From positions 311,564 through 375,563 of the forward strand of contig NMRA01000280.1 of the NCBI GenBank assembly GCA_002633005.1: DNA of 64,000 bases, given 5' to 3'. The translations under genes and the position numbers were made by a program. Positions 30,792-43,261 of this stretch are shown in pieces (the stretch's first letter is position 1; every line of letters starts with the position of its first letter). The stretch comes from Phoronis australis. Lineage: Eukaryota > Phoronida > Phoronidae. Under the pieces are notes generated by a model. It did no database searches and had not been told where the DNA came from. It saw only the letters and a program-made list of their open reading frames with translations.

Positions 30792-31109
30792 ATGATGTAG
30801 AGTTTCTAAAACTTAAGGTGGACCCTTGGGTGGGGAATTGAATCTAAAAGGCACCCACTTATTTTGGATTTGCTGGTGTGAAAAAATCCACCCGGCGTGT
30901 GAGCGAAAAGGGGGCAAGAAGCTTACGTACCAGTACGTGTCTGGCCCATGGCTTACTCCTAAAGTTTGCTTCAATAGTCACACAAGGCAATGCAATATCT
31001 TTTATCATACTAGAGTTCTATGCTTTTATAGAACAATCCACATGCTCCCGCACTCTCCAGAATTTTTATTTTGGCATACCGTGAATAATACGCATTTCTA
31101 AAAATAGGC

Positions 31110-31310
31110 GACAAAAACAGAAATAAATATTTCTGTTTTTGTTGACAAAGGAAGTTATTACATCCGAAAATTTCAAATTTCAGTTGATCCATTCTTGTTG
31201 TTTTATTTACCGATTTATATTCTTCATTTCATGAAACAATAGTATCCTTGTGAGAATCTGGATCGCCTTATTTAGTTTCAGATATATTTTCTACGTTAAA
31301 AATAGTCGGG
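31110..31310. repeat. Partial copy of the 22.5-kb foldback family
   Basis: Contains the palindrome CAAAAACAGAAATA/TATTTCTGTTTTTG, then GTTGACAAAGGA, TTGTTGTTTTATTTAC and GGATCGCC...TTTCTACGTTAA in the same order as the right side of the element ending near 22830. Confidence 0.65.
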
Positions 31311-32307
31311 AATTTTCACCGCTCGTCCTTCTGTTCTGAGCGGCTTGTACCAGGATCAAAGAGAGTGTGGAGCTGGAATCAGGTACAATTGTGATGACTG
31401 CATTGTCAGAAGCGAGCAAGACCCAATTAAATGCAATTATCCGATCATAAACAGTATTAAACATCTCTGACTGTACATAATGGCGAGTTTTCAAAATGCA
31501 TTAACTACTAATTTTCCTTATAAACGAACACCACGGCGGTATTCAGCTGAAAAAAACAAACAAGTACGGTTTTCGATTTTTAAAAATCGATGAACTAATA
31601 TTAATCTAAAAACTACAACCATTGGGTACGATTGAAGATAAATTACCGCGCGTATTGATATACTCGGTGGATATACAAACGCTGATCAGAGTTAACAATA
31701 TCACATGGATTCATTTTTTAATGTTCTTTCAATCTCGTTTAACCAGATTTTTGGCCAGGAAACACTGAGTTGTTGTGTGCCCACTTTTCATTTTTTATTA
31801 CTGACAAAGAGCTAGAATAGTTATATAGTCAGTTTCATCGAAATTGTCCAGAGATTCCAAATCTTCAGTTTGGTTATCACCATATTTGCATTGTTTTGGT
31901 ACTTCAAATTCAAAAGATAAAAAGTTATCAATCTGTTCCCGGTAAAAAAATGGGCAGAGGCATTAAAAATTAAGTAAAGAAAGACAATATGAAACTTATC
32001 GTTCCTTTGGGAAGTGGCCCTTTGTGAAGACTAAACACAAGTTAACTTTTTTAGTCATTTTGTAATATTTATAATGTACGAAGTTAGAACTACTCTCCAG
32101 AGTTGCAGGCTGTCACTCTGCAAATGTCAGAGCAAAACAAATTGGGTTACTAACAACAACCATTGTTGAGACAGTAATGCTAACAATTACCTTTCCAATT
32201 CATTAGCTCAGATCTGAATAGGCCTCGTAAAAGTTGTCTGGGGCTTGGGGAATCAGAGCGGTCACCAGTGTAAGCTAGAAATTTTCCACATAGCAGGGGC
32301 ATCAGTC

Positions 32308-32463
32308 CAGTGCTGTAGTGGGGCATAGGGGCACGTAGGCGCAGCCAACCACCTTTTGGCATTTGAACGTAGCGCCTACACACCGTAAGTTACCTTCAGT
32401 GCTCAAGGTGATACGGTGGGCTTTGGGCGCCTACTTACCACTAATTTTACCACTACAGCACTG
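32308..32463. mobile_element. Short TIR element, 156 bp
   Basis: Perfect 14-bp terminal inverted repeats CAGTGCTGTAGTGG ... CCACTACAGCACTG. An inner GTAGGCGC is mirrored by GGCGCCTAC. The terminus suggests a hAT-type MITE; I found no exact target-site duplication. Confidence 0.7.
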
Positions 32464-32469
32464 GGCATC

Positions 32470-35400
32470 CCCGCCAGTGTCGGTTGTGGCATTGCACCGG
32501 AGAAAATGACATGACGAGAGAAAATCCGCTTCGTATTTTAAAGAAACATTATCAGTCTTGGTGCCGAAAAAATGCATTTTGGATAAGATACACTGTTTAT
32601 TTAGGCTATTAGCATTGGCCAAAGCTACAAACAAAAGATCCACTGTGTTACATTTGTGCATACTAACGAGTCAAACGTGCACATGTTCACGTGTACATCC
32701 CGTGCGTGTTGACAACAATCAGGCTTGAAATTCCGTATTAGACCACTGCTATGACCGCGGACGGAGATGGGAGGTCAACGTCCGCGCAACTGCTAATTTC
32801 TATAAAATTACTCTTCTCGCAGAGGATGTGCCTCTAATAAGGTCTAAATTAAATGTTGAATACTCAACCGTTGAAAGAAATGAACATATGGGGTCCACAC
32901 TGATTCTTCAAGTTTTCGTTAAGTAAAAATCTGCGCGTTCCTTCCAATGCAATCCGACAATATCGCATGTAGGTCTGCGAACGACATTTTGACAATGCAC
33001 GCAGGGCCTACCGACAAGTGGTTGTTGTATAGATTCGATAATCACAGTTCATGTTCAAAAGAACGTTTAGTTTTCTAATTCGTTCGAAGCCCAATGTTTC
33101 GGCTCGTGCTGCGTTTATACAGTATTCACCGTGCCAGATGATTCGATTCTTGCGTGTTTCATTCACTCCTCCAAATGCTCTTCATGGGCGGCGCACCATA
33201 GCGGGCTGAGGGGGCTATTGCCCCCCACACTTATTTCAGTGCTTCCCTGCCCATGTCTTGGTCAGATAAATGCAAATGCTACACACAGAAACGAACTGTT
33301 CGGACGACTTTACCACTTCACTTTGAGGGAAGAACGCCACCTTGCCCACTAGCCTACCTGCCGAAAAGTCAAGACAGGACTTGTTACCACACATGGCAAT
33401 TGGTCTCATATTGTTCCTTCAATTGGAGGTGATTTTAAGTCTTCAAAAGAACTGGCAGTTCGTTATTGCCTTCAAACTCTACAAGTTGGTTTGTCAGGGC
33501 GTGTCATTTAACAGGGAGCATAGCCTCACGGAAGAACTGTCAGTACGTTCTGTAACAAGAAATGTCTTCTCATCTGAGTAAGGACCAAGTCAAGATTAAT
33601 CACACATTGGTAAGTGGTCTACATCAAAAATTTAGTTCTTGGACGGAAGGAGGGTTGATGGTGGCTAGGGAAGCTATAAGACAATAACGGCGCTACAAGG
33701 ATGAAGCCAAATCTACGCTGTTGCCGGTCCGACATAGCTTGATTGAATACGACAGTTTTTCAGAGACAAAACGTATCCTCAACATGTGTGTATCACATTT
33801 TTTCATTCCAATTTCCTCGAAGGCCTACGTATAGTTAGCGTATTGCCGACTAGCGTAATGCCGTCAATGCTAGTGACGCCTGAGTAAACTATAGTACATG
33901 CATACACGTGACATACATTCATTTGGTAGAGGTTTTCTCCCATAGTTCATTGTTTCTGCAGCATTACGTCAACTACAAGAGATTATTGACCCCTCAAAGC
34001 TATCCTGCCAAATTAATTCGACAGGAAAGATCGATCTTACTAGTAGCAGTCACCGAACTAGTTCATCGCATGCGCGCATAGCCTTTAATATGGGGGGGTT
34101 GAATTTCTGGCGATGTGGACCTTTGCTGACGAAAAAGCGGGACTAAAACAAGGAAAAAAAACCCGGGTACCACCTTCAGTGCGTCTGCGCCTTTTTAGTG
34201 TACTTTTGGGTCGTTTTCTCGAGCTTTTGTTTCTCTAAGTCGGACCTTTTTGCCCAATTCGCCAAATGGGGGGCTCGTTCGAGACCCCCGGACCCCCCTG
34301 GGTGCGCGCATGCATCATGATTTATTATTTAGCAAACTTTGAGAGAAATCATCGACAACCATTAATGTTCACAAAGTAATTAATTTTGCAGCGCAAATTG
34401 AAAATTTTTGTTACATCCTCTAGGTATCTTTTCAGTTATATAACAAATAACAAAAAGCATCCTCTAACGCCCTGTTTGTCAGTGCTTTTCTTTCGGCTAA
34501 CGTATACACAATAGGAGAAGCTATGCATGAAAGGGGTAATAAAACTGCAACTATTGTCAAAAACTAACTTTTCATTGAGACTGCCTGGGGTCATAAAATC
34601 GGTCTCATTCCAGTGGCAGATTTAGAGGGTGGCCCAACGGGGCCATGCCCCCCTAAAATTCTCCCAGACTCCATTTGGGAGTTCGAGGGTGCGAATGTCT
34701 AACGGGCACTCTGCTCTGGTCCCCCTAACTCAAAATCTTGGATCTGCCACTGCATCCTCTTCGGTCCCCAGACTATACACGATTTGTATGCTTGAGAAGA
34801 ACCGACAGGTCGTCATTACTCCAGACCATACTAACTAAGTTGCTTGACAACCCGATAGTTTTAGTTGGCAAGACAGCATCTGATGTCTTTTCTGGAAACT
34901 GCAGCTGATTTATTGTAACCAATTCAAACAATGGATAAGAACGCAATGACGTTGCTTCGAAAGAGGAATTAAGCATATGAAATACAAGAGAACGAATTTC
35001 GCTGATGACCAATGAAACGCCAGTTGTTCACAAGTACAAAGTACATAATGTCGACTATCTCTCATGCCGAAGCAGACTTAATACACTACAGATTTTTTTT
35101 TCTCGTTGACTAGAAACCAATAAATATAAACTTCTAATCTTATAACACTAAAATGAAATATCCTGAAACTGAGAAAAAACGTTGAAGTAAATGAAGGCAA
35201 ATTAGTTTAGGAGAGACAATAAAACGTATAAAAAGACCAATAAGAAGGGACAAATTTAATAAAACTCAAGTGACTGGCTCTTCCACAGCGGAGGTATGTT
35301 AACATATAGGCAATTTACCCGGCAATCACCACTAATGAAGAGCACATCGCTGGAACGTTCCGGTTTCATTAAATTTGCAGGGTCCATACTAGTACTTTTA

Positions 35401-38400
35401 ACTTTTTACGTGTATATTTCAGGTAACAGGCGTATTTGTTTACACCATTATGAAAATTAAAAACATTGTAAATCAATAAACTTAACCAGAAAGAATCTAA
35501 TCTTCAGTTCAATGGTACGAAAGTAAATCTTATCATTCTAATGAAAAATGGTCAAGGCATCCATCAATAAGTTGCGCACTGGCGCGGATTATGAGACATT
35601 GAGTGTTCTTAGATCGATTGTAAAACAGAATCAGAAGTGTGAAAGTAATTTTGTGCGTTGACTGCCGCTGATTTTAACTTCTTTAAAGGGAACGTAATAG
35701 TTTTCGACGTTATGTTCTAGTCAATAATATCATACATCTCAACTCCCTCAAGTCCCCACCTGTATCGAACTCCTGCAAACATCTAGTACATTTAAAGAAA
35801 AAATCCATAAGATCTGTAAACTCGGTTGTAATGTGACATTCAGTGAAATAAGACATGCTCATACAAACTAGTGAGTAGCACAGCTGCATCAAACACTATT
35901 TGCCCATGATCAAAAGTAGAACTAAGTCTCGCTATCACGAGATAACGCGCGATTTCATAAGACTACTGGCTGTTTGTGGTTGTTGGGCGTTTGCTCTTTT
36001 ATCATCGTGGGAACTGACTATAGTTCTAAATAAACATTAAAATTTTTGAAGGGTTGAATCTATGTAACTTTATTTGTACGCTGGGATACCACTTTCATTG
36101 AATGAAATCCGTATAAAATATGTGCCATTCAGTATAGGATGACAAGTATGTAATACAGATCACTGGTTATGTAGGAGATGCATCTTTTTCTGTTAATTAA
36201 TTTCATAGGCACCAATTTGCTATCCACACGTGACAACAAAAGGCCACCATCTTGGATCTGCACTCATTTCCACTGAATAAACCCAATGTCTATTGCACAC
36301 TGTCTCTGCAGGTCATTCCTGCACACTGAAAAGTGAAATAAGAACCTAGATTGGGCGCTTTGCTAGGTCATTCATGTATCTCCACGACAACCAAGAACCC
36401 ACATTTTTTACCATAGGTAACACCAAAAGCTGTGTCGTTCCCTTTAATACTCATACTGACGTGAGTGTAAATCATATGAACACAAATTACTTTCCAGTCC
36501 AATACTGATGCAACTCATGAACACATCCGAAACATCCGATCTGCACAATTCATTCAGGTGAAATGCAAACAAAACACATGTATGGAAAAACGGAAAGATT
36601 CTCCAACTGACCACAGCTATTAAAAACAGCTTTCAACAAGTAATTATTTTGAAAAATCACACTTGCACAAACATGCCTGAATTACTTCCTTGCAGCAAGA
36701 AACTCAGATTTGTAAGCAAATACTCAAAGATAAAACTTCCAGTCTTGCTGATAATATGGGGTCAAAAGCTGCATTTGGGAGAGGGCAAACTAGAGGCTGA
36801 TTTCACAACAGGAACTTTGGTTAACTTATGGCTAACCAAAGGTCATTTGTAAAGGAGACAAACGCATGGGTGAAGAAGCAAGTGAACGCCTATGGCCCAT
36901 CTGTGGATAACTGTGTAGAAATAGTGAAGCAGCACACATTATTTGATACACAATTGGAACAATTATTACTACTATTATTTCAGTAAATGCACATTTTGCC
37001 GCTGCAGCAATTTGTCAATTGTTTTTGGGAATAACACATAACCAAAGATCTCATTCCCTCTACTTGCAACTACCAGTTGGCGCCATCTTGTGACCAGGGT
37101 CAGCTCCATAGTCAGGTACAAAGGTCCATGGTTCCACCAGAGTGGTTGACTAGGGTAGTTCATCTCCACCTACTGTGACTAATGTTGTGACTAAGGTTCT
37201 AGGTGAATCCCCCAGAGTGTGATCCCAGTCAATATTCATCCTCTTGTTATTACTCTTCTGACCTCTAACCCATGGAACCTGTTTATCAAAGTGAGGTTAT
37301 GCATTATTTTGTCTTTTAACAATATCCAAATCCAGAAAATGGACACCTCAAATCAAGGAGTAGCCTCACATAAAAAAATATTTCCAAAACACCAAGTTTT
37401 GGTCTTTTCTGTTATTTGAAAATTTTGACTTTTTTATTTTTGAGGCTGGATTATGAGTTTTTCAGCTTTACTTCTCAGATACAATTTCATGGTCAATTTC
37501 AAGACACCAACTAACCATGCCCACATTCTACACTGAGCCCTTGACTTGAACTAACAAGAGCTTTCATGCAACAATCCCTATTAGATGACAAGCACAAAAA
37601 CACTCCAGTTACAGCTGCTATCCATTCACTTTCTGTTTAAAAAACTATTTAGATCACTTGCTTTTATAATCATAGATTATAGACAACAGATTCGCAACTC
37701 CGACATTTTCTTGTGTACTATCCTAGAGGAGGCGCCACTCTCCTAAATTATCTGGTGCAAGTTTCCGGTTAGTGTATTGTGACGGAAAATTCTTGCATCT
37801 ACTTTACTGCCCAGTACAACGAAAAAAACTAATCATTTCAGCATTGAAACGCTGTTCAAAGTCTTCCAATAGTAGAACTGTTGGTATCATGAGTTCTTTT
37901 AGAAATGCTACCACCCAACCACACAACAGCCGACCATGATTAGCAGACGAAGTACTTGCCGGAAATATTACCAGATAATTTGGCCAGGTGTCACCAGTGT
38001 ACAATGACGTAATTGCCTCAATAAGAGCACAGATTTTGTCCATTGAAAGTATTGGCTGTCCATGTACTATAGTCTATGTTTTTAAAAACAGTGAGTGGGT
38101 TGAACTTGTTAATAACTCAGAGTAGCCTCCAGCGCATAATATGACCAACCATACCAAGCGTATTGATCCTCATTTCAAGGAAAAACTTACAGCCTAACAC
38201 AAATCATTACTAATCATAGTACAGGAGAAGGTCAGATGATTATTATAGTCTAATTCAAAAGTGATTTTTGACAGAAGGTGGATTTATAGCAAAATTAATG
38301 TAAGGACAACTGGTGCACAATAAAGGCAACTATTGGTATAGGTATCAAGTGAGCTTGTAAATACACAAAATACATGACTTTGCAATCACAGCATCTCAAG

Positions 38401-38420
38401 CTTTAAAATAAAAAAATGCA
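32470..38420. other. Intergenic stretch between GART and FRS2 with no convincing gene
   Basis: Apart from the MITE at 34611-34752 and a G/C-rich patch at 34090-34320 that resembles the interior of the hAT-like copy at 10.7 kb, I see AT-rich sequence with short chance frames. The ORF at 33131-33352 (+) overlaps repeat-like C-rich DNA and is not called. A minus-strand AATAAA at 37433-37438 could end the FRS2 transcript. Confidence 0.5.
34611..34752. mobile_element. CAGTGGCGGAT-family MITE, 142 bp
   Basis: Runs from CAGTGGCAGATTTAGAGG to CAAAATCTTGGATCTGCCACTG. It has the same length as the copy at 30650 in the opposite orientation. No coding capacity. Confidence 0.8.
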
Positions 38421-38427
38421 ATCTCGG

Positions 38428-39642
38428 TCATGGAAGTTCGTTGATTGTACTATCGTGCCTTGTCTTCCGTTGGAAGCCTTCGCTGTCTTCGATTCCACTT
38501 GCCTTAGTGGAGTTCGACAAGGCAGCGGTGCGATTGAAGTCAATGCTGGCATACATGTCAGTACGTTTCGTTGGAGACTCAGGAAATGTCAGACTAGTTG
38601 GCGAGTGTGTCTGTCCTGTGTCACTTCCATTATCAAGATCGAGTTCTATGTAGTTGATTCTGTTGACCGTGGCTTCAACACTATGTGGCGCTCCTGCTGG
38701 TAAGGTGTGATATGCCGCTGATGCAGCTCCATTCAAGTCTACATTGCAATACATTCTCTGGTCTTCGGCACAAATGCTCCGCGAGTGGCTCGAGAGAGGA
38801 CTGTCCCTGTCTGATGTGACATTCATGTAAACCGTGGCGGCTGCAGACGCAGAGTGGTCTAAATCTGCATATGCTAATGACGAGCTAGCACCAGCCATAG
38901 GCATGGACGGTGGATTATTCTTGACAGGATTCAGTTTATCTACATCAATGTCCGCATACTTTGTTTTCGTAGTCCCATTGCACGTTGGAGACTGCGCCGG
39001 TTCGAGTTCAAACAAGTTCTCTGCACTGCGCGGTAAGTCCAGTACAGCATAGTTAATAGTATGGCCGTTGGTGTGACTGTGATTCGTCACTGATGAATTA
39101 TTCACCATGGACACCCGCACATGTGATGATTGGAGTGCATGCCTGTTACTGGCCTGCGGTACAGTGTTCATGTACCTGGGTGGTTGTGACTGGCGTGCAG
39201 CCCCATTAATGTACACTGTGTCTCTCAATATCTCGTCATTGCGACCGCCTGTGTCAGGGCTGTGAGAGCTAACGGATTCTGGCCGACTGTGTGAGGACGA
39301 GAAATGTTGGCGGTCTTCCTGTTGCCCTGCCATCTGAATACAGTCCTGCAGAGTATTGAACAGTAGCTCCGCCCTTTGACATTTGAACGCAAATATGCCT
39401 GGCCCTGTAGGACACCGACGACCACTTTCAAACGAGAAAAGCTCAGTTTCAAATCCGTATCGACGCAAGCACTTCAAAGGCCATTTAATTGGCTCGCGGT
39501 TCTTCTGAAGCAGTATTAACTCATTGTCTGATATCTCAATGAATCCTTCGTTGACTTCTCGACCGTGATCATCAACGTTCAACACATGAAACATGCGTGG
39601 GTTGATATCGTTCACATCCGGCTTAGCTTGTGCACACCCCAT
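38428..39642 (-). CDS. FRS2: FRS2/FRS3-type fibroblast growth factor receptor substrate (adaptor)
   Basis: 404 residues in one uninterrupted exon; human FRS2 is about 508. It begins Met-Gly-Cys-Ala-Gln-Ala-Lys, which suits N-myristoylation of Gly2 and palmitoylation of Cys3 at the plasma membrane. Residues ~13-105 form the PTB (IRS-type) domain, with HVLNVDDHGREV, IKWPLKCLRRYG and FSFESGRRCPTGPGIFAFKC closely matching the family. The tail has four Grb2-type YxN motifs (Tyr144, 157, 272, 298) and two SHP2-type sites matching human Tyr436 and Tyr471: NYIELDLDNGS (Tyr331) and TDMYASIDFNRTAALSN (Tyr364), then RKTRHDST at the end. Additional YAVL/YADI/YADL/YHTL tyrosines lie between (198, 229, 258, 311). 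Role: docks to activated FGF/neurotrophin receptors and recruits Grb2-Sos and SHP2 to the Ras-MAPK path. Orthology to FRS2 versus FRS3 is not resolved; one pre-duplication gene is likely. Confidence 0.95.
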   Translation of the reverse strand: MGCAQAKPDVNDINPRMFHVLNVDDHGREVNEGFIEISDNELILLQKNREPIKWPLKCLRRYGFETELFSFESGRRCPTGPGIFAFKCQRAELLFNTLQDCIQMAGQQEDRQHFSSSHSRPESVSSHSPDTGGRNDEILRDTVYINGAARQSQPPRYMNTVPQASNRHALQSSHVRVSMVNNSSVTNHSHTNGHTINYAVLDLPRSAENLFELEPAQSPTCNGTTKTKYADIDVDKLNPVKNNPPSMPMAGASSSLAYADLDHSASAAATVYMNVTSDRDSPLSSHSRSICAEDQRMYCNVDLNGAASAAYHTLPAGAPHSVEATVNRINYIELDLDNGSDTGQTHSPTSLTFPESPTKRTDMYASIDFNRTAALSNSTKASGIEDSEGFQRKTRHDSTINELP

Positions 39643-39661
39643 GATGTAAGGACACTACCTG
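39643..39661 (-). promoter_or_regulatory. FRS2: 5' UTR end and 3' splice site of the FRS2 coding exon
   Basis: On the minus strand CCCTGTTGTTCTGTTCACAG (CAG 39661-39659) precedes 16 nt of UTR and the ATG. The coding exon is therefore joined to an upstream non-coding exon, which speaks against an intronless retrocopy. The upstream exon was not located with confidence. Confidence 0.55.
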
Positions 39662-40291
39662 TGAACAGAACAACAGGGTTATGAAGTTGTTTGTAAAGCA
39701 TACGATTTTTGAGATGAAACTAAAGGCAGTTAGAATTTCACCTGTAACTTTCCAGCAATGGCTCTTTGTATAGCATGGACAGTCCTCATTGTAGTTGCAG
39801 GGTTATCACCTAACTGTCGAGGTGATACAACTTACATGTCAAGTCGCAGTAACTGGTCACTGACAAGAACTTTGTTTATAGAAGGAAACTGAACCGTAGA
39901 CACCATGGGTGACCGACAGTGCCAAATGCTGTGTCTGTATATAACTGACTGAATTATTATTCCGATGTAAAGAAGGGGAAGCGGAAGACAAAAATGATTG
40001 TGGCAAAAATCTAATCAACCTTTGCTTGCCTTTTCTGCACCTCTCCATTTTTGTTTCAATCTTGCAAGCGTTGTTTGAAAAGCCATGTAAATCACTGATC
40101 CAGTTTCAGTTATCTCCCATGCATCACGTCTACAACTACGAGTTGCGCAAAGTGTATAATAGAGCTGCATGCAATGAGGGCAAATCCAGTAAAATTTCAC
40201 CAATTGTGGACCTAGGAACCTCACTGTGGACAAAGCAACTGCCAATATTGACATTTTCTCATTTCCAAGATCTTCTTGCGCTGTTGTGAGT

Positions 40292-40467
40292 GCCCAGTAC
40301 TTTTCAAAATTCCTCTGATGGTGGATGTATAAAACCCGGCAAATAGTCGGATATAACGTGCCAACATTTTGAGAACCAGTTTGATGCCCATTATTCAGTG
40401 GGGAAACTGGTTCTCAAAATGCGGGCAGACGTTATACGCGACTACTACCCAAAATTCTGAATACTGT
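40292..40467. mobile_element. Small foldback element upstream of FRS2
   Basis: The core stem CATTTTGAGAACCAGTTT / AAACTGGTTCTCAAAATG is 18 bp perfect with a ~20-nt loop (about 40383-40402). Pairing continues outward through ATATAACG/CGTTATA and CAGTACTTTTCAAAATT-like ends. Non-coding. Confidence 0.6.
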
Positions 40468-41162
40468 AAAGCATTAATTTAATGAGCTATATCAAAATGA
40501 AAATGATTAAGTAATTCCACCTGACGTTTTGTCTCTTAAATTGGTGGGATTTTACCCTTTATGTAGTTAAGAGAGTTTATTTATCAACCATCACCATTGT
40601 TCAAGTTGTATTTTGCTCTGATAAATCAATCTGATTATTCTCCTTACTATGATAAGATTCTATGCTCGATACCAACAAAAATATCGAAATCACTAGTGAC
40701 TCAAGGACAAGCTTTAGTTTATTGGGTGGGCCAATACTAAGATTGCAAAAAATGGCCCATGTATACATTATCTGTTGCTGGGTAATTCAATAATAATTCA
40801 AGATCAGATAACAGTAATGTTTTTAGACCTAATCGCTTGTGTTAAGATTTCTACATTGACAGCTACATAGCACCAAAACATACTTTTACATTTATTTTGT
40901 AGATAAGCCAAGAATAATAAACTGTCCTGTTTCCTAGGAAACTCTGCTGGTTTGCCACTCACTGGGGAAAGTCTACAAACAATGTTTTGATTGTGGTTCC
41001 TGTGTGCCTATATTTGGGAAGTTTCATGAGTTATTGAAAATTCTGGATAAGTGTTTGGCCTGAACTTCCCTGTCAAGAGATCAAACATCAGCAGCAAAGT
41101 TTTCAACTGACTAATGTCCAAGGAAACTCCATCATGAAGCAAACACTGATAAAACTAAAGGG

Positions 41163-41554
41163 CCATCCACACATCCACACACAGACTAACTCTAGAACCA
41201 GTTACTCCTGGAACAAATTGTTGCTATGTTTAAGTGCTGTCTGGACGCTATTTAAACTAGCACAACTTACGCCAATTGTGAGGACTTATTGGACACATAA
41301 TCCACGTGGGTAACTTGTTCTAAGGTAACTTGCGTCACTTGTAAATCTTGTGTGGCTGCAAAAAAGGGGTAGGGTGGAAGTAATTATCAGCTGTGGTTAG
41401 ACAGACGGGTTTTCTCTTGTGTGGCGTAATGGCATCAGGTTTCATTGTCACGCACAGAGCGACAACATTGGCCTAACCCTAGTTCTTGGACATGTGTTAC
41501 ATGGGGTAAGTTGCACTAGTGCAAGTTGTTCTAAGGTAGGCTGTGTGTGGATGG
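41163..41554. mobile_element. 392-bp TIR repeat, copy A
   Basis: Ends CCATCCACACA and TGTGTGGATGG are inverted. It shares many blocks with copy B: AGTTACTCCTGGAA, TGCTGTCTGGAC, TATTTAAACTAG, GGAAGTAATTATCAGC, TGCAAGTTGTT. No open frame. The internal motif AACTTG/CAAGTT recurs. Confidence 0.7.
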
Positions 41555-43000
41555 GACTTAATATTTTCACATCCTGGTCTCGCAAAAGGTGAGGACTAAA
41601 TATCAATAGAAGATATAAATTCCAAAGTAAGAAGGTTGACGTACTGACGCTCATTTTGCACTGCATTGGCAACTGGCTACCCTTAGTTAACAAGAACATA
41701 AACACCCTAGTCTTGCACTTAACCATCACACTTGCCGCTCACTAGACTGAATTTTCTCAAAATAGAGGACCCTGGCAGTCCAGGATTCATGATCACCATA
41801 GTGAACCAATTTTCATCCATCAAGCAACAGACACTAATGACATTTTCCCACCAAGGATGTCTTTTAAAAGTTAATTAGTATAAACAGACAATTACAAAAA
41901 ACATTCACACATGCTTCACACACACCCCACCAAGTCAACATACAAAAGAGGACAGTAAATGCAAACTGCAAAGTGAGCTAAGAGCTTTCCCATAAGCTTC
42001 AACATAACTGATGCTGAAATCCCACGATGACGAAAAGGTCAGCAAAGCTATCACAAGGTGGTGCTTTGCAACAACATAATGCAAAGGGTGTGCATACCTT
42101 CACTTAAAAAATACAATGATAGCACTATGTGCTAGTTATAAAATTGTGAATGGCATTCTCAACTAAAACAGACCGGTGGTGGCCTGTTCTAAACATGATT
42201 ACTGCAGCTGAAGCATCAAGCCATGTCTAACTGAAGGTGAGGTCAAAGGGCAACAAGAAAGTCAAAGACCAGTACAATCATGTAAAACTGGGCTGAACTA
42301 GAATACAGCGAAACTCGAATCTTGCTGTATTAACCCAAAATGCCACAACATGAGTCAAGAACTTAGGTATTTTGCGCCACTGAAGTACAAGAAAACGAGT
42401 GAATAAAGCAAATTCGCCTGGTTAATTTTGAATTGAACAGAATTGCCTTTCAAGTCCGCTACTTTCTATACCATTGTAATCAGGAATTTTCCCCACGACC
42501 ATTCACCTCGACGGTTTCCAACATGACCATTGACCAGGGCGAAAATGTGCCTGATATTCCAAAATAAGGCCAGCGAAAAAAGGACCTGGCATTCTTACCT
42601 CCTAAAGAAAGGAGAGTTCCATCACTTTGCAATCCTGGATGGCCATATTGTACAACTGACACAGTGTTCATGGAGGAGGGAAAGTGCACATAGACAATCT
42701 ATCCATTCTGTTATTCACACCTTATTATCCATGGTACATTAGAGGCACATCATCAGAAAGCTATAAACTATTGCAAAGCTGTGCTGAGATTATCTGGACG
42801 GGGTAATTAGTTTCTGCTGAGATGAATAAATTAAAGGCACTAGAGGCTGACGAGCCATTTTTCCATACACAAAAGATGACACTAAAAGACAACATAAAAG
42901 AAGTCTCAAGAGTGAGGAATGGCTTATCATGACTTTCCTCCGTGAATAAAAAACATGTTGAAAATGACCTTCCCTCCAATTTTGTATTAAAACAGATATG

Positions 43001-43249
43001 TTAAATAATTAGTGTTATGCCTGGTCAGTCAACAGGATATACAAATTCATTAAATAATTAGTGTTGCCCCTGGTCAGTCAACAGAGTCCACACATTCATT
43101 AAATAAATAATTAATGTTTTACCTGGTCAGTCAACAGAATACACAAATTCATTAAATAATTAGTGTTGCCCCTGGTCAGCCAACAGAATACACAAATTCA
43201 TTAAATAATTAGTGTTATGCCTGGTCAGTCAACAGAATACATAAATTCA
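43001..43249. repeat. Minisatellite, five copies of a 49-bp unit
   Basis: Units start at 43001, 43050, 43099, 43152 and 43201. Each reads TTAAATAATTAGTGTT..., CCTGGTCAGTCAACAGA and ACAAATTCA. Unit 3 is 53 bp owing to an extra AAAT. It lies directly beside the TIR repeat copy B. Confidence 0.95.
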
Positions 43250-43261
43250 ATCACCAAAGTA

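Noticed and set aside
43001-43249. Regularly spaced direct repeats resembling a CRISPR array
   Set aside because: The units are contiguous without unique spacers and the genome is eukaryotic; it is a minisatellite.
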